Of a stretch of 64,000 nt of DNA, positions 26,201 to 35,476 are shown piece by piece (within the stretch, counting starts at the first letter, position 1; every line of letters starts with the position of its first letter). Under the pieces are notes generated by a model. It made no database searches. It was not told the DNA's origin and saw nothing but the letters and a program-made list of their open reading frames with translations. The stretch is from Fidelibacterota bacterium (lineage in GTDB: Bacteria > Marinisomatota > Marinisomatia > Marinisomatales > TCS55). A program made the translations under genes and the position numbers. The stretch is taken from assembly GCA_004124535.1 (NCBI GenBank), contig SCKQ01000001.1, forward strand, positions 1 to 64,000. The letters run 5' to 3'.

Positions 26201-26567
26201 TGATTACCAACATCCCAAAGGATTTGGTTTAAATGTATTGGGTAATATGGGCAGCGGCTTGCCGTACACGCCAACGGATGCCCGGGGCAGGTATATTGCT
26301 GATGAAAACTCCGGCCGTATGCCCTACACAGCCATATTTGATGCCAAAGTGTACTATGACTTGAAAATACAAAATATGGCCCAAGTCCGTTTCTATCTCG
26401 ATATAACCAATTTATTTGATAAGGAAAATATTGCGAATGTGTTTAATAGTACCGGACAGCCGGATGAAAGTTTGAATCCCAATAATTCACCCATGTGGAA
26501 GTATCGCCCATATTATTATGGTGCCCCGCGGCACATAGAACTTGGTATTAGTGTAGGATTGAGGTAA
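23280..26567 (+). CDS. TonB-dependent outer-membrane receptor with acidic calcium-binding-like repeats
   Basis: A 1095-residue protein. The start ATG 23280 has AAGGAG seven bases upstream and gives the signal peptide MGKKNLFLVIFSTCSMLFAG; the frame is open from 23232. Residues about 22-110 are a carboxypeptidase-regulatory-like domain (GKLVGTVTDASTGEPLIGVN). A plug domain follows (FENMPINSYADIIDNVAGV, HVRGGRSGETAYLVDG, SFDAEYGQAMSGIINIIT), then a barrel that ends with HIELGISVGLR. Two DxDGDGxxD-type repeat units lie at about 297-380 and a related one at about 538-565. It is the first gene of a three-gene set with a secreted protein and a PorV-like barrel. The transported or presented substrate is unknown. 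Confidence 0.88.
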   Translation: MGKKNLFLVIFSTCSMLFAGVTGKLVGTVTDASTGEPLIGVNVVLKGTVLGAASDKNGDYFILNISAGSYTASASYIGYKTTSVTDVRMNADRTTTVNFSLEISAVEGEEVIVEAERPVIVRDQTATTVTIEKEDFENMPINSYADIIDNVAGVIENDNGGGDDGIHVRGGRSGETAYLVDGFYVKDIINGGMATDVARGGISELSIITGSFDAEYGQAMSGIINIITREGGADYDLSFRTSTDQFGEKNNWNTGRIEGTASGPIIPTMPNLATFFISADRKRTDGRLKNNFLPRAVLKVDEDGDGVYDAGESWTDVANGQYDIGEGFTDANGNDMWDHAVYDSSGDLISAAESWTDVANGVYDVGEVFADADGDGVFDGDVYALADIDGDGIAEPLKKGAKEITGTYNWTDRLMGKLVLRPINNLKITLGTNIQNYENRGFSMNYRQLPERSAVSWQESKLMYGRLNYTFSENMFVTLSYSKNRVENWTGPKVPGESFLNDNHELYSDIFTIPDDWDKSILDPGSEFKWLSYYAEPYNDSNEDGAYTDGEDYEDMNGDRQYSWGVFVNLREGDAYDNTSNYEFYGSYPIVNNSGDTIRMGYSTYHSYYNDYSETVQYEGALTWQVNKVHQIKSGFTQKNHKLFNFSAISVGGGYYGVSSDPSFILWEKEPVESSFYIRDKMEFSDLVINIGLRYDILDPKSEYADPTENIGFRYDGEVLETSDLNSIDFDAFAAGNVEWGYIDEDGSFRPPDKASVKAQWSPRIGMGYPVTENTAFHFSYGHFFKYPDYDNMYDYTNSGGIGGEGVPSGLAGLGSNNIFNLTGNSMYPFPFNLGDWYIPPVGSPNIKPERAIQYEFGLRTMLTPEYLMTLTLFYNDRHDYISANIYDADPSEYAIYENMDYANSKGFELGLRKLFTQNFSWEVFYSYSRAEGNTNNETSNWYAAYLSSVYGTHPVHRTITMAWDQPHTLNVRFDYQHPKGFGLNVLGNMGSGLPYTPTDARGRYIADENSGRMPYTAIFDAKVYYDLKIQNMAQVRFYLDITNLFDKENIANVFNSTGQPDESLNPNNSPMWKYRPYYYGAPRHIELGISVGLR
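24172..24420 (+). repeat. internal tandem repeat coding for acidic DxDGDG units in the TonB receptor
   Basis: Two related copies begin near 24212 (coding ESWTDVANGQYDIGEGF) and 24335 (coding ESWTDVANGVYDVGEVF). Each is flanked by Asp/Gly-rich loops such as DEDGDGVYD and DADGDGVFD, which resemble calcium-binding loops of EF-hand or thrombospondin type 3 repeats. A shorter related unit (EDGAYTDGEDYEDMNGD) is coded near 24905-24960. Confidence 0.7.
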
Positions 26568-26570
26568 AAG

Positions 26571-29500
26571 ATGAAAAAGACAATTATTATTAGCCTGATT
26601 AGTTTTTGTTTTCTTTATAGTGGTGAAGGGTCAGGTCTTTCAAAATATGATTATTATAACCAAGTGATTGCTCCAATGTATGGCAAGAAACCACTCCCTG
26701 ACAGACTTTCAAAGATTTCATCTTATAATGATCGAAAACGCAGTGTGCTGGATAAAGGGAATATGGTCTTGCGGCTTTCTAACGCGGCTATCTATGGTTA
26801 TGACCGCTGGGGGTTGTGCCATGAATTCCCGGCCGGCAGTATGCTCAAGGACGGCTGCTGTACGTACTACTGGACTGCTTCACCCATGGTAGGTGGACTC
26901 ATCAATGGTGAACCATCTGTTGCGGTGGGTGTGCGTGGTTCTGTTCGTGACCACGAGGAAGAATTTGAACCATTGCCGGGTTATGATGCCGGTACAGTGG
27001 ATTCAGAAGCCAACCTGGGAATAGCATTTAGTGATATGCCTGAATCCTGGCCCGATCAATGGCCTATCGAGTCAGCAACAGGTGATACATTCATGTCCGT
27101 TATCTATGACCTTGAAGGAAATAAAGATACACTTTATTTCCCGGGCGTTGAACCGGAGCTTGGCCCAAGTGGCTTTCCCGATGCACCTTGTGGTATTGGT
27201 GTTCAAGCCGAGCGTGAAGCCTATTTTGTCGTAACAGATAATGATCCTACTGAAGGAAACACTTTTGCCAGCAATAATGGCGTCGGTCCTTTGAATATCC
27301 GCTTTGATATTTGGGTATTGAATTATTCACTTTCTTTCGGAAATGATGGTTTAATCTTCATCCAGCAAATGACCAATGTGGGTAAAGACACTATAAAAGA
27401 TGCTTATGTTGGTACTGCCGGTGATCCAGATGCTCCAGAACAAGGCGGTGCCGAATGGACCGATGATATGGCACTATTCATTCCAAAGAATGATCCGCTG
27501 ATTGCTGAAAAACTTGTGGACACGACTGATGCCCACCTGCTTTCCAACTTTGCCCTGGTGTATGACAATGATGATAACTCGGATGGATTTAAATCATCTG
27601 GTATTGGCTGGGTAGGACTCAAATTCCTGGAATGCACAAAATTCAATAATGATGGAACGGACTCCAGTTATGATGTTTCCACTTTTTACACATATGAATA
27701 CAGCATGGACGCCCAAAGTGACGCCCAGGCTTATAACGAACAAATGACACATGGAATACAAACACCCCACAATATTACGCCCAATGATTTCGACATATAT
27801 CAGAAACCGTATTCTTATGGACCGGATATAACTTGGGTGATCGCTGCTGGACCATTTGATGTTGCCCCAGGAGAAAAGGTCATTTTCACATTCGCAGATT
27901 TTGTGGGCATCAACGAATCCGACCTGATCCGTAATGCAAAATTATTTCAATCGCTATATAATAATAATTGCTCCACTCCGAAACCGCCTGATCAACCTTT
28001 GGTACAAGTTATAGAAGATGATAGCCAGGTTACAGTATTTTGGGACGACCGCAGTGAAGCATCTGTTGATCCTGTAACTTTAAATAATGCATTTCAAGGC
28101 TATCGGGTTTACCGCAGTCATGACCGTGGACTTAGCTGGGGCAATGTCATTACTGACCTGAATGGCGACCCAACAGATGTGTATCAACCATTGGCTATCT
28201 ACGATATATCTGATGGCATTACGGGTTCTTTTGCCATGTCGGATCCACTGATTTACTATAATCTTGGTACGGATGGAGGATTACAATACTCCTACGTTGA
28301 TGATAATGTCGTGAATGGTTATGAATACTGGTATGCGGTTACTGCGTATGATGGTCCTGATGATTGGGCTGGATCTGTCGTAGACCCCTTAGAAAATTCC
28401 AGATCGAAAAATGCCTATGCCAGTGATGTGGATAATACCATTGCTGCTATCCCTCAAAAGGAAGCAGCGGGATATGACGCAGGTAGTTTTAGCGTAACCC
28501 ATTCTGGTGAATCTGATGCAACTCTAGATGTAGTAACAGCTGTTCCATCTACCCTGGAATTTCTTGGCCTTGAAGTCACCCCAGATGACTTTACAAGTAA
28601 AGGACATACATATACTGTAACATTTGGTGATACAGTCCTATATGATATAACAGAGGTTACCGGTGACAGCAGCTATACCACAATAGATACAATTGAGTCA
28701 AACTATTGGATGGTGTTTGATCAAACTGATAATGTAACAGTTGTCGCTATGGATACATCCGATATCAGCGCAGGTATCTTAACCCACGTGATTGATGGTT
28801 TTGTTCCACTATTTGCTAACGCCAGTTGGAGAGTCAGTAGTTATTCTACTGCAGAAACAACAACAGATGCCGATACAAGTACTGCTATTGTTTTTGGAGG
28901 ACTAAATCCCGGATCAAATGATGGTACATTTGCGGGTTTTTTAGAGAATCTGCCGGTAAACCAGCCGGAAGGCAGACCTGCTGTGACTGAATTACAACGA
29001 GACTTAGAATTTCGTTTTGGCGAAAGTTCTATAGCTTGTTATTTTAACTCAACACTAACTACAGTAGATACGATTGACATTCCTTTCTCCCTGTGGTCAA
29101 CTGAAGAAAATAAACAGCTTGGCTGTTTAATCTACCAGGCTGCTGGGAGCAAGCCCATCATAGAACCAACGGATGATGATTCGTTGGTTTATGAATTCAC
29201 GAAAACTGTATACATCATGCCCATCTATGAAGATTATAATGCAGATATAACGCATTTACAATCATTTGATTATGCGGCAGATGCTGGACTATTTGGCTGG
29301 ATGATTTATTTCAATAAGAGTAGTACATTATTCGAAAGTGGAAATGTTTTCACAGTTACATTTCAAAATCCACTGCTGCCTGGCGCAGACGTCTATACGA
29401 TTACAACTGTGGCTGATGATTATAAACTGAGCAGCAAAGATGATTTGGAAAACATTCTTGTAGTACCCAATCCTTACAAAGCAACTTCAGCGTATGAATC

Positions 29501-29750
29501 AGTTGCTTTTGAGCGGGAATTGCAGTTCCACAACCTGCCTGAAAAATGTGTGATTCGAATCTATAATACTGCTGGTGAAATGGTTCAGATTTTAAAGCAT
29601 GATGAAAGCAGTGATGGCTGGCGCGGCCCCAGCATTGAAGCATGGAATCTGCAGACCTACAATATCCAGGAGATTGCATTCGGGGTTTATATCTTCCATG
29701 TTATTTCAGATGAAAATGAATTCGTAAGCAAATTCGCGGTGATAAAATGA
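26571..29750 (+). CDS. large secreted protein with fibronectin type III-like region and sorting-like C-terminus
   Basis: A 1059-residue protein that starts three bases after the TonB receptor gene. MKKTIIISLISFCFLYSGEG is the signal peptide. The N-terminal 450 residues form an unrecognised domain rich in Asp, Gly and aromatic residues. A fibronectin type III-like stretch lies at about 465-625 (PPDQPLVQVIEDDSQVTVFW, FQGYRVYRSHDRG, GYEYWYAVTAYDG). The end is a variant T9SS-like sorting domain: VVPNPYKATSAYE, LQFHNLPEKCVIRIYNTAGE, AFGVYIFHV and a final KFAVIK. It overlaps the PorV-like gene by four bases. It is probably a surface-exposed partner of the receptor, possibly a substrate-capture or structural protein (inference). 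Confidence 0.75.
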   Translation: MKKTIIISLISFCFLYSGEGSGLSKYDYYNQVIAPMYGKKPLPDRLSKISSYNDRKRSVLDKGNMVLRLSNAAIYGYDRWGLCHEFPAGSMLKDGCCTYYWTASPMVGGLINGEPSVAVGVRGSVRDHEEEFEPLPGYDAGTVDSEANLGIAFSDMPESWPDQWPIESATGDTFMSVIYDLEGNKDTLYFPGVEPELGPSGFPDAPCGIGVQAEREAYFVVTDNDPTEGNTFASNNGVGPLNIRFDIWVLNYSLSFGNDGLIFIQQMTNVGKDTIKDAYVGTAGDPDAPEQGGAEWTDDMALFIPKNDPLIAEKLVDTTDAHLLSNFALVYDNDDNSDGFKSSGIGWVGLKFLECTKFNNDGTDSSYDVSTFYTYEYSMDAQSDAQAYNEQMTHGIQTPHNITPNDFDIYQKPYSYGPDITWVIAAGPFDVAPGEKVIFTFADFVGINESDLIRNAKLFQSLYNNNCSTPKPPDQPLVQVIEDDSQVTVFWDDRSEASVDPVTLNNAFQGYRVYRSHDRGLSWGNVITDLNGDPTDVYQPLAIYDISDGITGSFAMSDPLIYYNLGTDGGLQYSYVDDNVVNGYEYWYAVTAYDGPDDWAGSVVDPLENSRSKNAYASDVDNTIAAIPQKEAAGYDAGSFSVTHSGESDATLDVVTAVPSTLEFLGLEVTPDDFTSKGHTYTVTFGDTVLYDITEVTGDSSYTTIDTIESNYWMVFDQTDNVTVVAMDTSDISAGILTHVIDGFVPLFANASWRVSSYSTAETTTDADTSTAIVFGGLNPGSNDGTFAGFLENLPVNQPEGRPAVTELQRDLEFRFGESSIACYFNSTLTTVDTIDIPFSLWSTEENKQLGCLIYQAAGSKPIIEPTDDDSLVYEFTKTVYIMPIYEDYNADITHLQSFDYAADAGLFGWMIYFNKSSTLFESGNVFTVTFQNPLLPGADVYTITTVADDYKLSSKDDLENILVVPNPYKATSAYESVAFERELQFHNLPEKCVIRIYNTAGEMVQILKHDESSDGWRGPSIEAWNLQTYNIQEIAFGVYIFHVISDENEFVSKFAVIK

Positions 29751-30841
29751 AGAAAATACTACTTACATCTACCCTGCTGGTCGGGATGGCCAGTGCACAG
29801 TTTGATAACGTCGGCACTTCCGCTGCTAACTTCCTCAAGATTGGTGTAGGCAGCCGTGCCGAAGGAATGGGCGGCGCATATTCAGCACAGGTAGCAGATG
29901 CTTCTGCGCTGTATTGGAATCCATCCGGTATAGCCCATATAACTTCCCCACAAGTCGTATTCAGTTCATTTAAATGGATTGCAGACATGAAACACAGTTT
30001 TCTGGCCGCTGCAATTCCAGCTGGAAGAGGTACTTTTGGCTTAAGCCTGGTGTATTTTGACATGGGCGATATGACCAAGACTACGGAACTATCACCCTAT
30101 GGGGATGAGGGAACATTCAGCGCCAGCGATTTTGCCATTGGCGTTGGCTATGGTACAAAAATCAGTGACCGCTTTGCCGTGGGTATGCAGGTCAAATTAA
30201 TCAGGGAAACAATTTCCTTCTCCTCCGCTTCTGCCTTTGCGGTTGATGCCGGAACGCAATATGTGACCAGTTTTTACGGTCTGCGCGTAGGTATGGCCGT
30301 TACAAATTTTGGTACAAAAATGCGCCTTTATGGAACGGACAATAAAGTGGATGTGGATGCCTATGAGGACCTGGATGGCAACCCGGACGTTGTGGCTCAT
30401 TTAAATACGGATGAATGGTCACTACCCATGGCCTTCCGTTTTGGGATATCTATGACGCCAGTGGGAAAAAATGGATTTATAAAACAGGACATGGCTGAAG
30501 TCACTGTTAATTGGGAATATTTTGATCCGCGCGACTATAATCCATATTATATCCTGGGTATTGAAGCGAAGATCATGGATGTTTTTTATATACGTTCGGG
30601 ACTGCAATTTAAGTTCATGCAGTTCGATGAAGACTTAACAGATGATACTGATGATGATGAATTTCAGGATGCCATTGACAGTGAAGATGGTTTTGGCTAC
30701 GTTAATAATATGGCTTACGGTATTGGTATTGACACAGAAAAAATCTCCTTTGTTCCGGTCAAGTTGCGGGTAGATTTTTCTGCCTCTGATTTAGGTTTGC
30801 TGGGACTTGTAGAAAGACTCACTCTCTCCATTTCTTTTTAA
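29747..30841 (+). CDS. PorV/PorQ-family outer-membrane barrel protein
   Basis: A 364-residue protein with the signal peptide MKKILLTSTLLVGMASA. The PorV/UPF0164-type N-terminal motif follows: GTSAANFLKIGVGSRAEGMG, then GGAYSAQVADASALYWNPSG. The rest alternates as in a FadL-like beta barrel, with an acidic loop near 295-305 (DDTDDDEF) and a C-terminal strand ending LTLSISF. In Bacteroidota PorV is the T9SS shuttle that passes cargo to the sortase. In related phyla many paralogues sit next to TonB receptors and secreted proteins, as here. Whether this is the general T9SS PorV or a dedicated partner of the two upstream proteins cannot be told. A strong terminator follows. Confidence 0.82.
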   Translation: MKKILLTSTLLVGMASAQFDNVGTSAANFLKIGVGSRAEGMGGAYSAQVADASALYWNPSGIAHITSPQVVFSSFKWIADMKHSFLAAAIPAGRGTFGLSLVYFDMGDMTKTTELSPYGDEGTFSASDFAIGVGYGTKISDRFAVGMQVKLIRETISFSSASAFAVDAGTQYVTSFYGLRVGMAVTNFGTKMRLYGTDNKVDVDAYEDLDGNPDVVAHLNTDEWSLPMAFRFGISMTPVGKNGFIKQDMAEVTVNWEYFDPRDYNPYYILGIEAKIMDVFYIRSGLQFKFMQFDEDLTDDTDDDEFQDAIDSEDGFGYVNNMAYGIGIDTEKISFVPVKLRVDFSASDLGLLGLVERLTLSISF

Positions 30842-30862
30842 ATTTTATTTTAATTCGTGCTT

Positions 30863-30891
30863 AAAAAGGCCTTCTGTTGAAGGCCTTTTTT
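30863..30891 (+). terminator. intrinsic terminator after the TonB receptor/secreted protein/PorV operon
   Basis: A perfect 12-bp stem (30863-30874 with 30879-30890) and a four-base loop TGTT. The right arm runs into a T-run. It lies 21 bases after the PorV-like stop and separates this operon from the 1511-residue gene. Confidence 0.9.
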
Positions 30892-30939
30892 ATTTCAATT
30901 CCTTCCTGATGAAACAACATATACACTGTAATTTTCAGT

Positions 30940-33900
30940 ATGGATTTGAGTCGGGAAACAATCCAAAAACACGTTGTTCAGGCAGAAAATAATGTTGTTG
31001 ATGTTGAAGAATTATTTGCAATTGCTCATCAACTTCTAGAGGAAAAAACTGAACGTAAGACGGTTCATGCCTTCCTTAATCTAGGCCACCTGCCTGCTGT
31101 TAATTCCAGCATCGCGGAAAATAATCGAATCGATGATTGGCTCTCACTTTTGATAGAGCTGATCGATAAATCGAAATATTCTTTTGGCCATCTTTTTTAT
31201 AACCGTTCCCGAAAGTATAAGCATAAGCATCTATTTCATGAATTTCAAAAAGGCAAAGTTGTCAGCTATTCTTATGAAGATATTTGGGAGGAATTGTTAA
31301 AAGCAGCCGGCGCTTTAACTCATATTGAAAAATCATACCATGATAAAATTCGTATTGGTATTCTGACACCTAACTGCCTGCGTGGTGCTATTGTTGATCT
31401 AACATGTATATCCTTTCATTTTCCCGTTATACCCATACCGGCCAATGAGACTAAAAAAGATATTGATTTTATTATCAAGCACAGTGGTGTGACACACCTG
31501 TTTGTCGATAATGAATTGAAAACAGAAATAAATGACATCTTTCTTCCCTCTTCTAATGATTTAAACATTATTAATCTGAATAATAAAGATTGGCAAACCT
31601 TCATCGAACAAGGACAAAAATCTGATCCTCTCGAAGTCTTAAAGCGCATTGGACGTGTACGAATGGACGAAGTTGCCACCATCATGTACACATCCGGGAC
31701 GACCGGAGAACCAAAGGGCATCACCTTCAGTCAAAGAAATATGATCGTGAAGCGTTTTGCCCGTGCACTGGCATTAACAAAATTTGGATCGCATGATTCA
31801 TTTCTATGTTATCTCCCGTTATATCATACTTTTGGACGCTTCCTTGAATTACAGGGCAGTATTTTTTGGGGCGCCTCATATGCATTCGCAGAGGATTCAT
31901 CATACGATACCTTGCGAAAAAACTTTTTGTTCATTAAACCTACGGTATTAATAAGCGTGCCCAAACGCTGGACACAACTGTATGAAACCATCCAATCATT
32001 AGCTGCAGACCATTTAGATGAGGATCGCATCGTTCGCAAAGCGATTAAAAAGGTTACAGGTGGAAATTTAAAATGGGGTCTGTCTGCTGCTGGTTATCTT
32101 GATCCAGATATTTTCCAGTTCTTTCAAAACAATGATATACAATTATTGAGTGGGTATGGAATGACCGAAGCGACAGGCGGAATCACCCTGACCTCCCCAG
32201 ACGAATATGTCGTTGATTCAGTCGGCCAGAAACTTCCGGGCATAGAATTACGTATTTCTGATGAAGGCGAATTACTGCTAAAAGGTCCGTATATATCTGC
32301 TTTTTATTACGCTGATCCCCTCACTCCCAGTACAGATGATGGCTGGTTTCATACTGGGGATATTTTCATTGAAAAGGATGACCATTATTTTATAAAAGAT
32401 CGCAAAAAAGAAATTTATAAGAACGCAGCCGGCCAAACCATCACACCGCAAAAGATCGAAAATATGCTTTCAGAATTTGATGCAATACAATCAGCGTTCC
32501 TTGTGGGTGATAATATGGATTTCAATACCGTATTGATATATCCCGATGAGGAGTATTTGAATACGCATATACCGAAAAGAGAACCAGCTAAAATAAGGTC
32601 AGCATTTAGCGCATTGATCCAATCAGTGAATGGTTTCCTTGCACCCTATGAACGTATCATTAATTTTGCCGTCATTCACAGAGATTTCAGTGCTGAACAT
32701 GACGAACTAACCCAAAAAGGTACATTTAAACGTCAAAACATTTTGACGAACTGGTGGACTATAATCAAACCCATGTATGCACCTAACCAGGCAAATATTG
32801 AATCCAAAGGGAAAATTATTTCATTCCCTAATTGGCTGCTGAAAGCAATGAATATTGTTGCCCAGGATATTTCCTGGAGTGGCCGCTATTTGAAAATTGA
32901 AATTCTCAGCCGGAAATGCAAATGCCAATGGCAGGATGATTCTCTACTTTTGGGAGAATTTGTTTACACTGTAAACAGTAAGAATTTTGATTTGGGAAGT
33001 ATTTTACTGGATCCCAGGCTGTGGTTGGGAAACAGTGCTCTTGTCATCTTTTTTGGCGATATCATTTTTCAATTAATTCATTATAAAAAATCAAAAAATG
33101 TTGAATTACTGTCACGCAAAACCTCACAACCTATACTGGAAGGTTCAATCCAACCTGAACTTGATGAATCAGCTTTTATTGAAGATCTTCATATTGGCAC
33201 ATTGCTGCTGATTCAAGCACAAAAGAATGGTTTAGATTACTTTAAACATGTCTTTGATCAAAAAGACATTGATCTGAAAAAGATCGGTATCCAAGTACTT
33301 ATCAGCATGTTAAATGATTCAGAACTGAAGTTCAGCCGAACAATTTTTAGTGCTTTAATTCCCTATTTACAAAAAGATCAATTTATTCCTCCATTAAAGA
33401 CACTATTCAAACGGCATCAGCAGAATAAAAAACTACGCTCATTCAACATTGAGTATGCCCAATTAGACGCATATCACATTGAAGAATTAATCACAGCATT
33501 AATAAACCAAAGATCGCAAGCAGAATTAACCAAGACAGATCAAGTGTATGTACGTATGCTCATGAACTTGTCAATGTTATTGGCGCAAACTCACCCGTCA
33601 CAATACATACTCATAAGACATGAACTTACCTGTTGGAAATTGCTTTCATCAACAGAAACATTAAGCCAAACTGCAGCCAATTGCATCACATCGGCGACTA
33701 AACAGTTTAAGGAAATGATCGGAGAAGTCGATATTAAGAGTGTTGATCCTGAAACAGGTCGTGAATATTCCTGGGTAGATATTCTGCAGTTTGACAATGT
33801 TATTTCACCTAATGAACAAGCATACATACTGAATTTATTTCAATCTCACCCTATTGCCAGAGAGGCCATATTTATCCTCACTGGTTACAGGCAACTGCAT

Positions 33901-35475
33901 CTGGAAAACATCCAGAAAAAAGGGGTTTGGATCACACCCTTAAACACGAATCTGCCTATCCAGCAATATCGTATCCTTACGACCCTGCAAGATGGAAATG
34001 CCTATAATTTCATGCTATCCCATTTACCAGAATCCACAGCAGATGAAATAACAAATATGAGTGAATGGCAGATTGTAAAGAGCACCGGGTTAAACTCTTC
34101 AAGGGTTACGAATGATTTTCTTTGTTCCTATCCAGATTCTGGAATCATTATATCAGACTTCGAAACCAAGGGAAATGTAGATTCATATTTACGGTTACAT
34201 GAACATGAATTAAGCAATCCAAAACTCCGTGACCGGTGGGATATGCGCTGGCTGCATTTTGGATGGAGTGCATTACAGGGCTATATCAACCATTGGATGC
34301 TGACCCATTTTCAATATTCAATACCAAACCCTGCAATTAAAAATGTAATTATATCTGAATACGACAATTCAACCAATGTCCGTATCATTCAATCTTTTTA
34401 TCAAGAAACCGTCAAGTCCAATTTGGATTTCATTACCACTCTTTTTAAGGAATTAATTATCGAGACTGAAAAAAAATTCACTGGACTGAACCATGTTCTC
34501 AATTGGGAAATTGTATTTACATGTATTCAGGAAGCTGCAGGAAAGGAAAAAGGATTAGAAATCTTGAATAAACTCGCAAATGAGATTCAAGATAAAGCTA
34601 TACATGAATTAAATCAGTCTCAAATACACGAATATATTGCAGAGGTGGAAGCCTATGGTTATATCCCAAAACCCGTTATCTTTGCTGCATTGCGATTTCA
34701 AAGATGGATGGATCTGAACCCCAATGCCACAATTGAAGCACGATGTGATATTTTACAGGAGTTGTATAATAATTATAGGCTGCATACCATTTATACAACC
34801 CATCCTGGAGTACGACTGCGCTACTTTTTACTGACGTGTTTTATAGATCATGAATCTTTTGTAGCTAAAAGATTATTTAAACTTTCATCCCAACTCACTC
34901 ATCATGAAATTACAATCACTGAATTAGAAACCAATATTCATGCATTGGTAAATGGCCCGGATTGTTCAAATGAAGATGCTTATTTCCTCACACGATTAAT
35001 TTACCAGCATGTGGATGCAGCAGATTATGCTGAGTTGATCACCAGAGCCTCTGGGCAAAAGAAATTAGATCTAGCAGTGAATGTGAAAAATAAGGATGGC
35101 AAAATTTTTACGATCAGACCGCCCTTTAAACCCAAGGAGATTGCCAATTTTCATGATCTACTGCTTTCCAATGATCTGCCGGCTCAATTCCGAGAAGAAC
35201 ATGATTTTCTTATCATGTTTTCAGCCAATAAAACACAGGCGGGCGGAGTATTCTGGAAAATGATCGATGAGCACACTGCTCACCTTGAAAAAATCGCCAT
35301 TCATGAAAAATATTTAAGGAGTGGACTTGGTGATTTGTTAATGAAAGAAATGATGCAGCGTGTGAAAATTTCTGGAGCAACCCACTTAACTATCGGTTTT
35401 ATGAAAACGGAATTCTTTAAACGATTTAGTTTTAAAACAGATGAATCTTTTGCCGGACTGGTAAAAGAATTATAA
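30940..35475 (+). CDS. giant fusion protein: acyl-adenylate/CoA ligase domain, unknown middle region, C-terminal GNAT domain
   Basis: A 1511-residue single frame with no signal peptide. Residues about 70-610 are an ANL adenylating domain with the P-loop TSGTTGEPKG at 251-260, YGMTEATGG near 405, the WFHTGDIF element, DRKKEIYKNAAGQTITPQ near 487, and a retained catalytic-lysine region LTQKGTFKRQ near 590. Residues about 640-1000 are helical, partly repeat-like and not recognised. Residues about 1000-1360 contain an unassigned globular part with conserved-looking aromatic stretches (RWDMRWLHFGWSALQGY). The last about 130 residues are a GNAT acetyltransferase fold, with the acetyl-CoA loop RSGLG at about 1460. 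The ligase could make an acyl-adenylate or acyl-CoA handed to the GNAT domain (inference). It is monocistronic: a terminator lies upstream and the oxidase operon converges one base downstream. Confidence 0.75.
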   Translation: MDLSRETIQKHVVQAENNVVDVEELFAIAHQLLEEKTERKTVHAFLNLGHLPAVNSSIAENNRIDDWLSLLIELIDKSKYSFGHLFYNRSRKYKHKHLFHEFQKGKVVSYSYEDIWEELLKAAGALTHIEKSYHDKIRIGILTPNCLRGAIVDLTCISFHFPVIPIPANETKKDIDFIIKHSGVTHLFVDNELKTEINDIFLPSSNDLNIINLNNKDWQTFIEQGQKSDPLEVLKRIGRVRMDEVATIMYTSGTTGEPKGITFSQRNMIVKRFARALALTKFGSHDSFLCYLPLYHTFGRFLELQGSIFWGASYAFAEDSSYDTLRKNFLFIKPTVLISVPKRWTQLYETIQSLAADHLDEDRIVRKAIKKVTGGNLKWGLSAAGYLDPDIFQFFQNNDIQLLSGYGMTEATGGITLTSPDEYVVDSVGQKLPGIELRISDEGELLLKGPYISAFYYADPLTPSTDDGWFHTGDIFIEKDDHYFIKDRKKEIYKNAAGQTITPQKIENMLSEFDAIQSAFLVGDNMDFNTVLIYPDEEYLNTHIPKREPAKIRSAFSALIQSVNGFLAPYERIINFAVIHRDFSAEHDELTQKGTFKRQNILTNWWTIIKPMYAPNQANIESKGKIISFPNWLLKAMNIVAQDISWSGRYLKIEILSRKCKCQWQDDSLLLGEFVYTVNSKNFDLGSILLDPRLWLGNSALVIFFGDIIFQLIHYKKSKNVELLSRKTSQPILEGSIQPELDESAFIEDLHIGTLLLIQAQKNGLDYFKHVFDQKDIDLKKIGIQVLISMLNDSELKFSRTIFSALIPYLQKDQFIPPLKTLFKRHQQNKKLRSFNIEYAQLDAYHIEELITALINQRSQAELTKTDQVYVRMLMNLSMLLAQTHPSQYILIRHELTCWKLLSSTETLSQTAANCITSATKQFKEMIGEVDIKSVDPETGREYSWVDILQFDNVISPNEQAYILNLFQSHPIAREAIFILTGYRQLHLENIQKKGVWITPLNTNLPIQQYRILTTLQDGNAYNFMLSHLPESTADEITNMSEWQIVKSTGLNSSRVTNDFLCSYPDSGIIISDFETKGNVDSYLRLHEHELSNPKLRDRWDMRWLHFGWSALQGYINHWMLTHFQYSIPNPAIKNVIISEYDNSTNVRIIQSFYQETVKSNLDFITTLFKELIIETEKKFTGLNHVLNWEIVFTCIQEAAGKEKGLEILNKLANEIQDKAIHELNQSQIHEYIAEVEAYGYIPKPVIFAALRFQRWMDLNPNATIEARCDILQELYNNYRLHTIYTTHPGVRLRYFLLTCFIDHESFVAKRLFKLSSQLTHHEITITELETNIHALVNGPDCSNEDAYFLTRLIYQHVDAADYAELITRASGQKKLDLAVNVKNKDGKIFTIRPPFKPKEIANFHDLLLSNDLPAQFREEHDFLIMFSANKTQAGGVFWKMIDEHTAHLEKIAIHEKYLRSGLGDLLMKEMMQRVKISGATHLTIGFMKTEFFKRFSFKTDESFAGLVKEL

Positions 35476-35476
35476 G

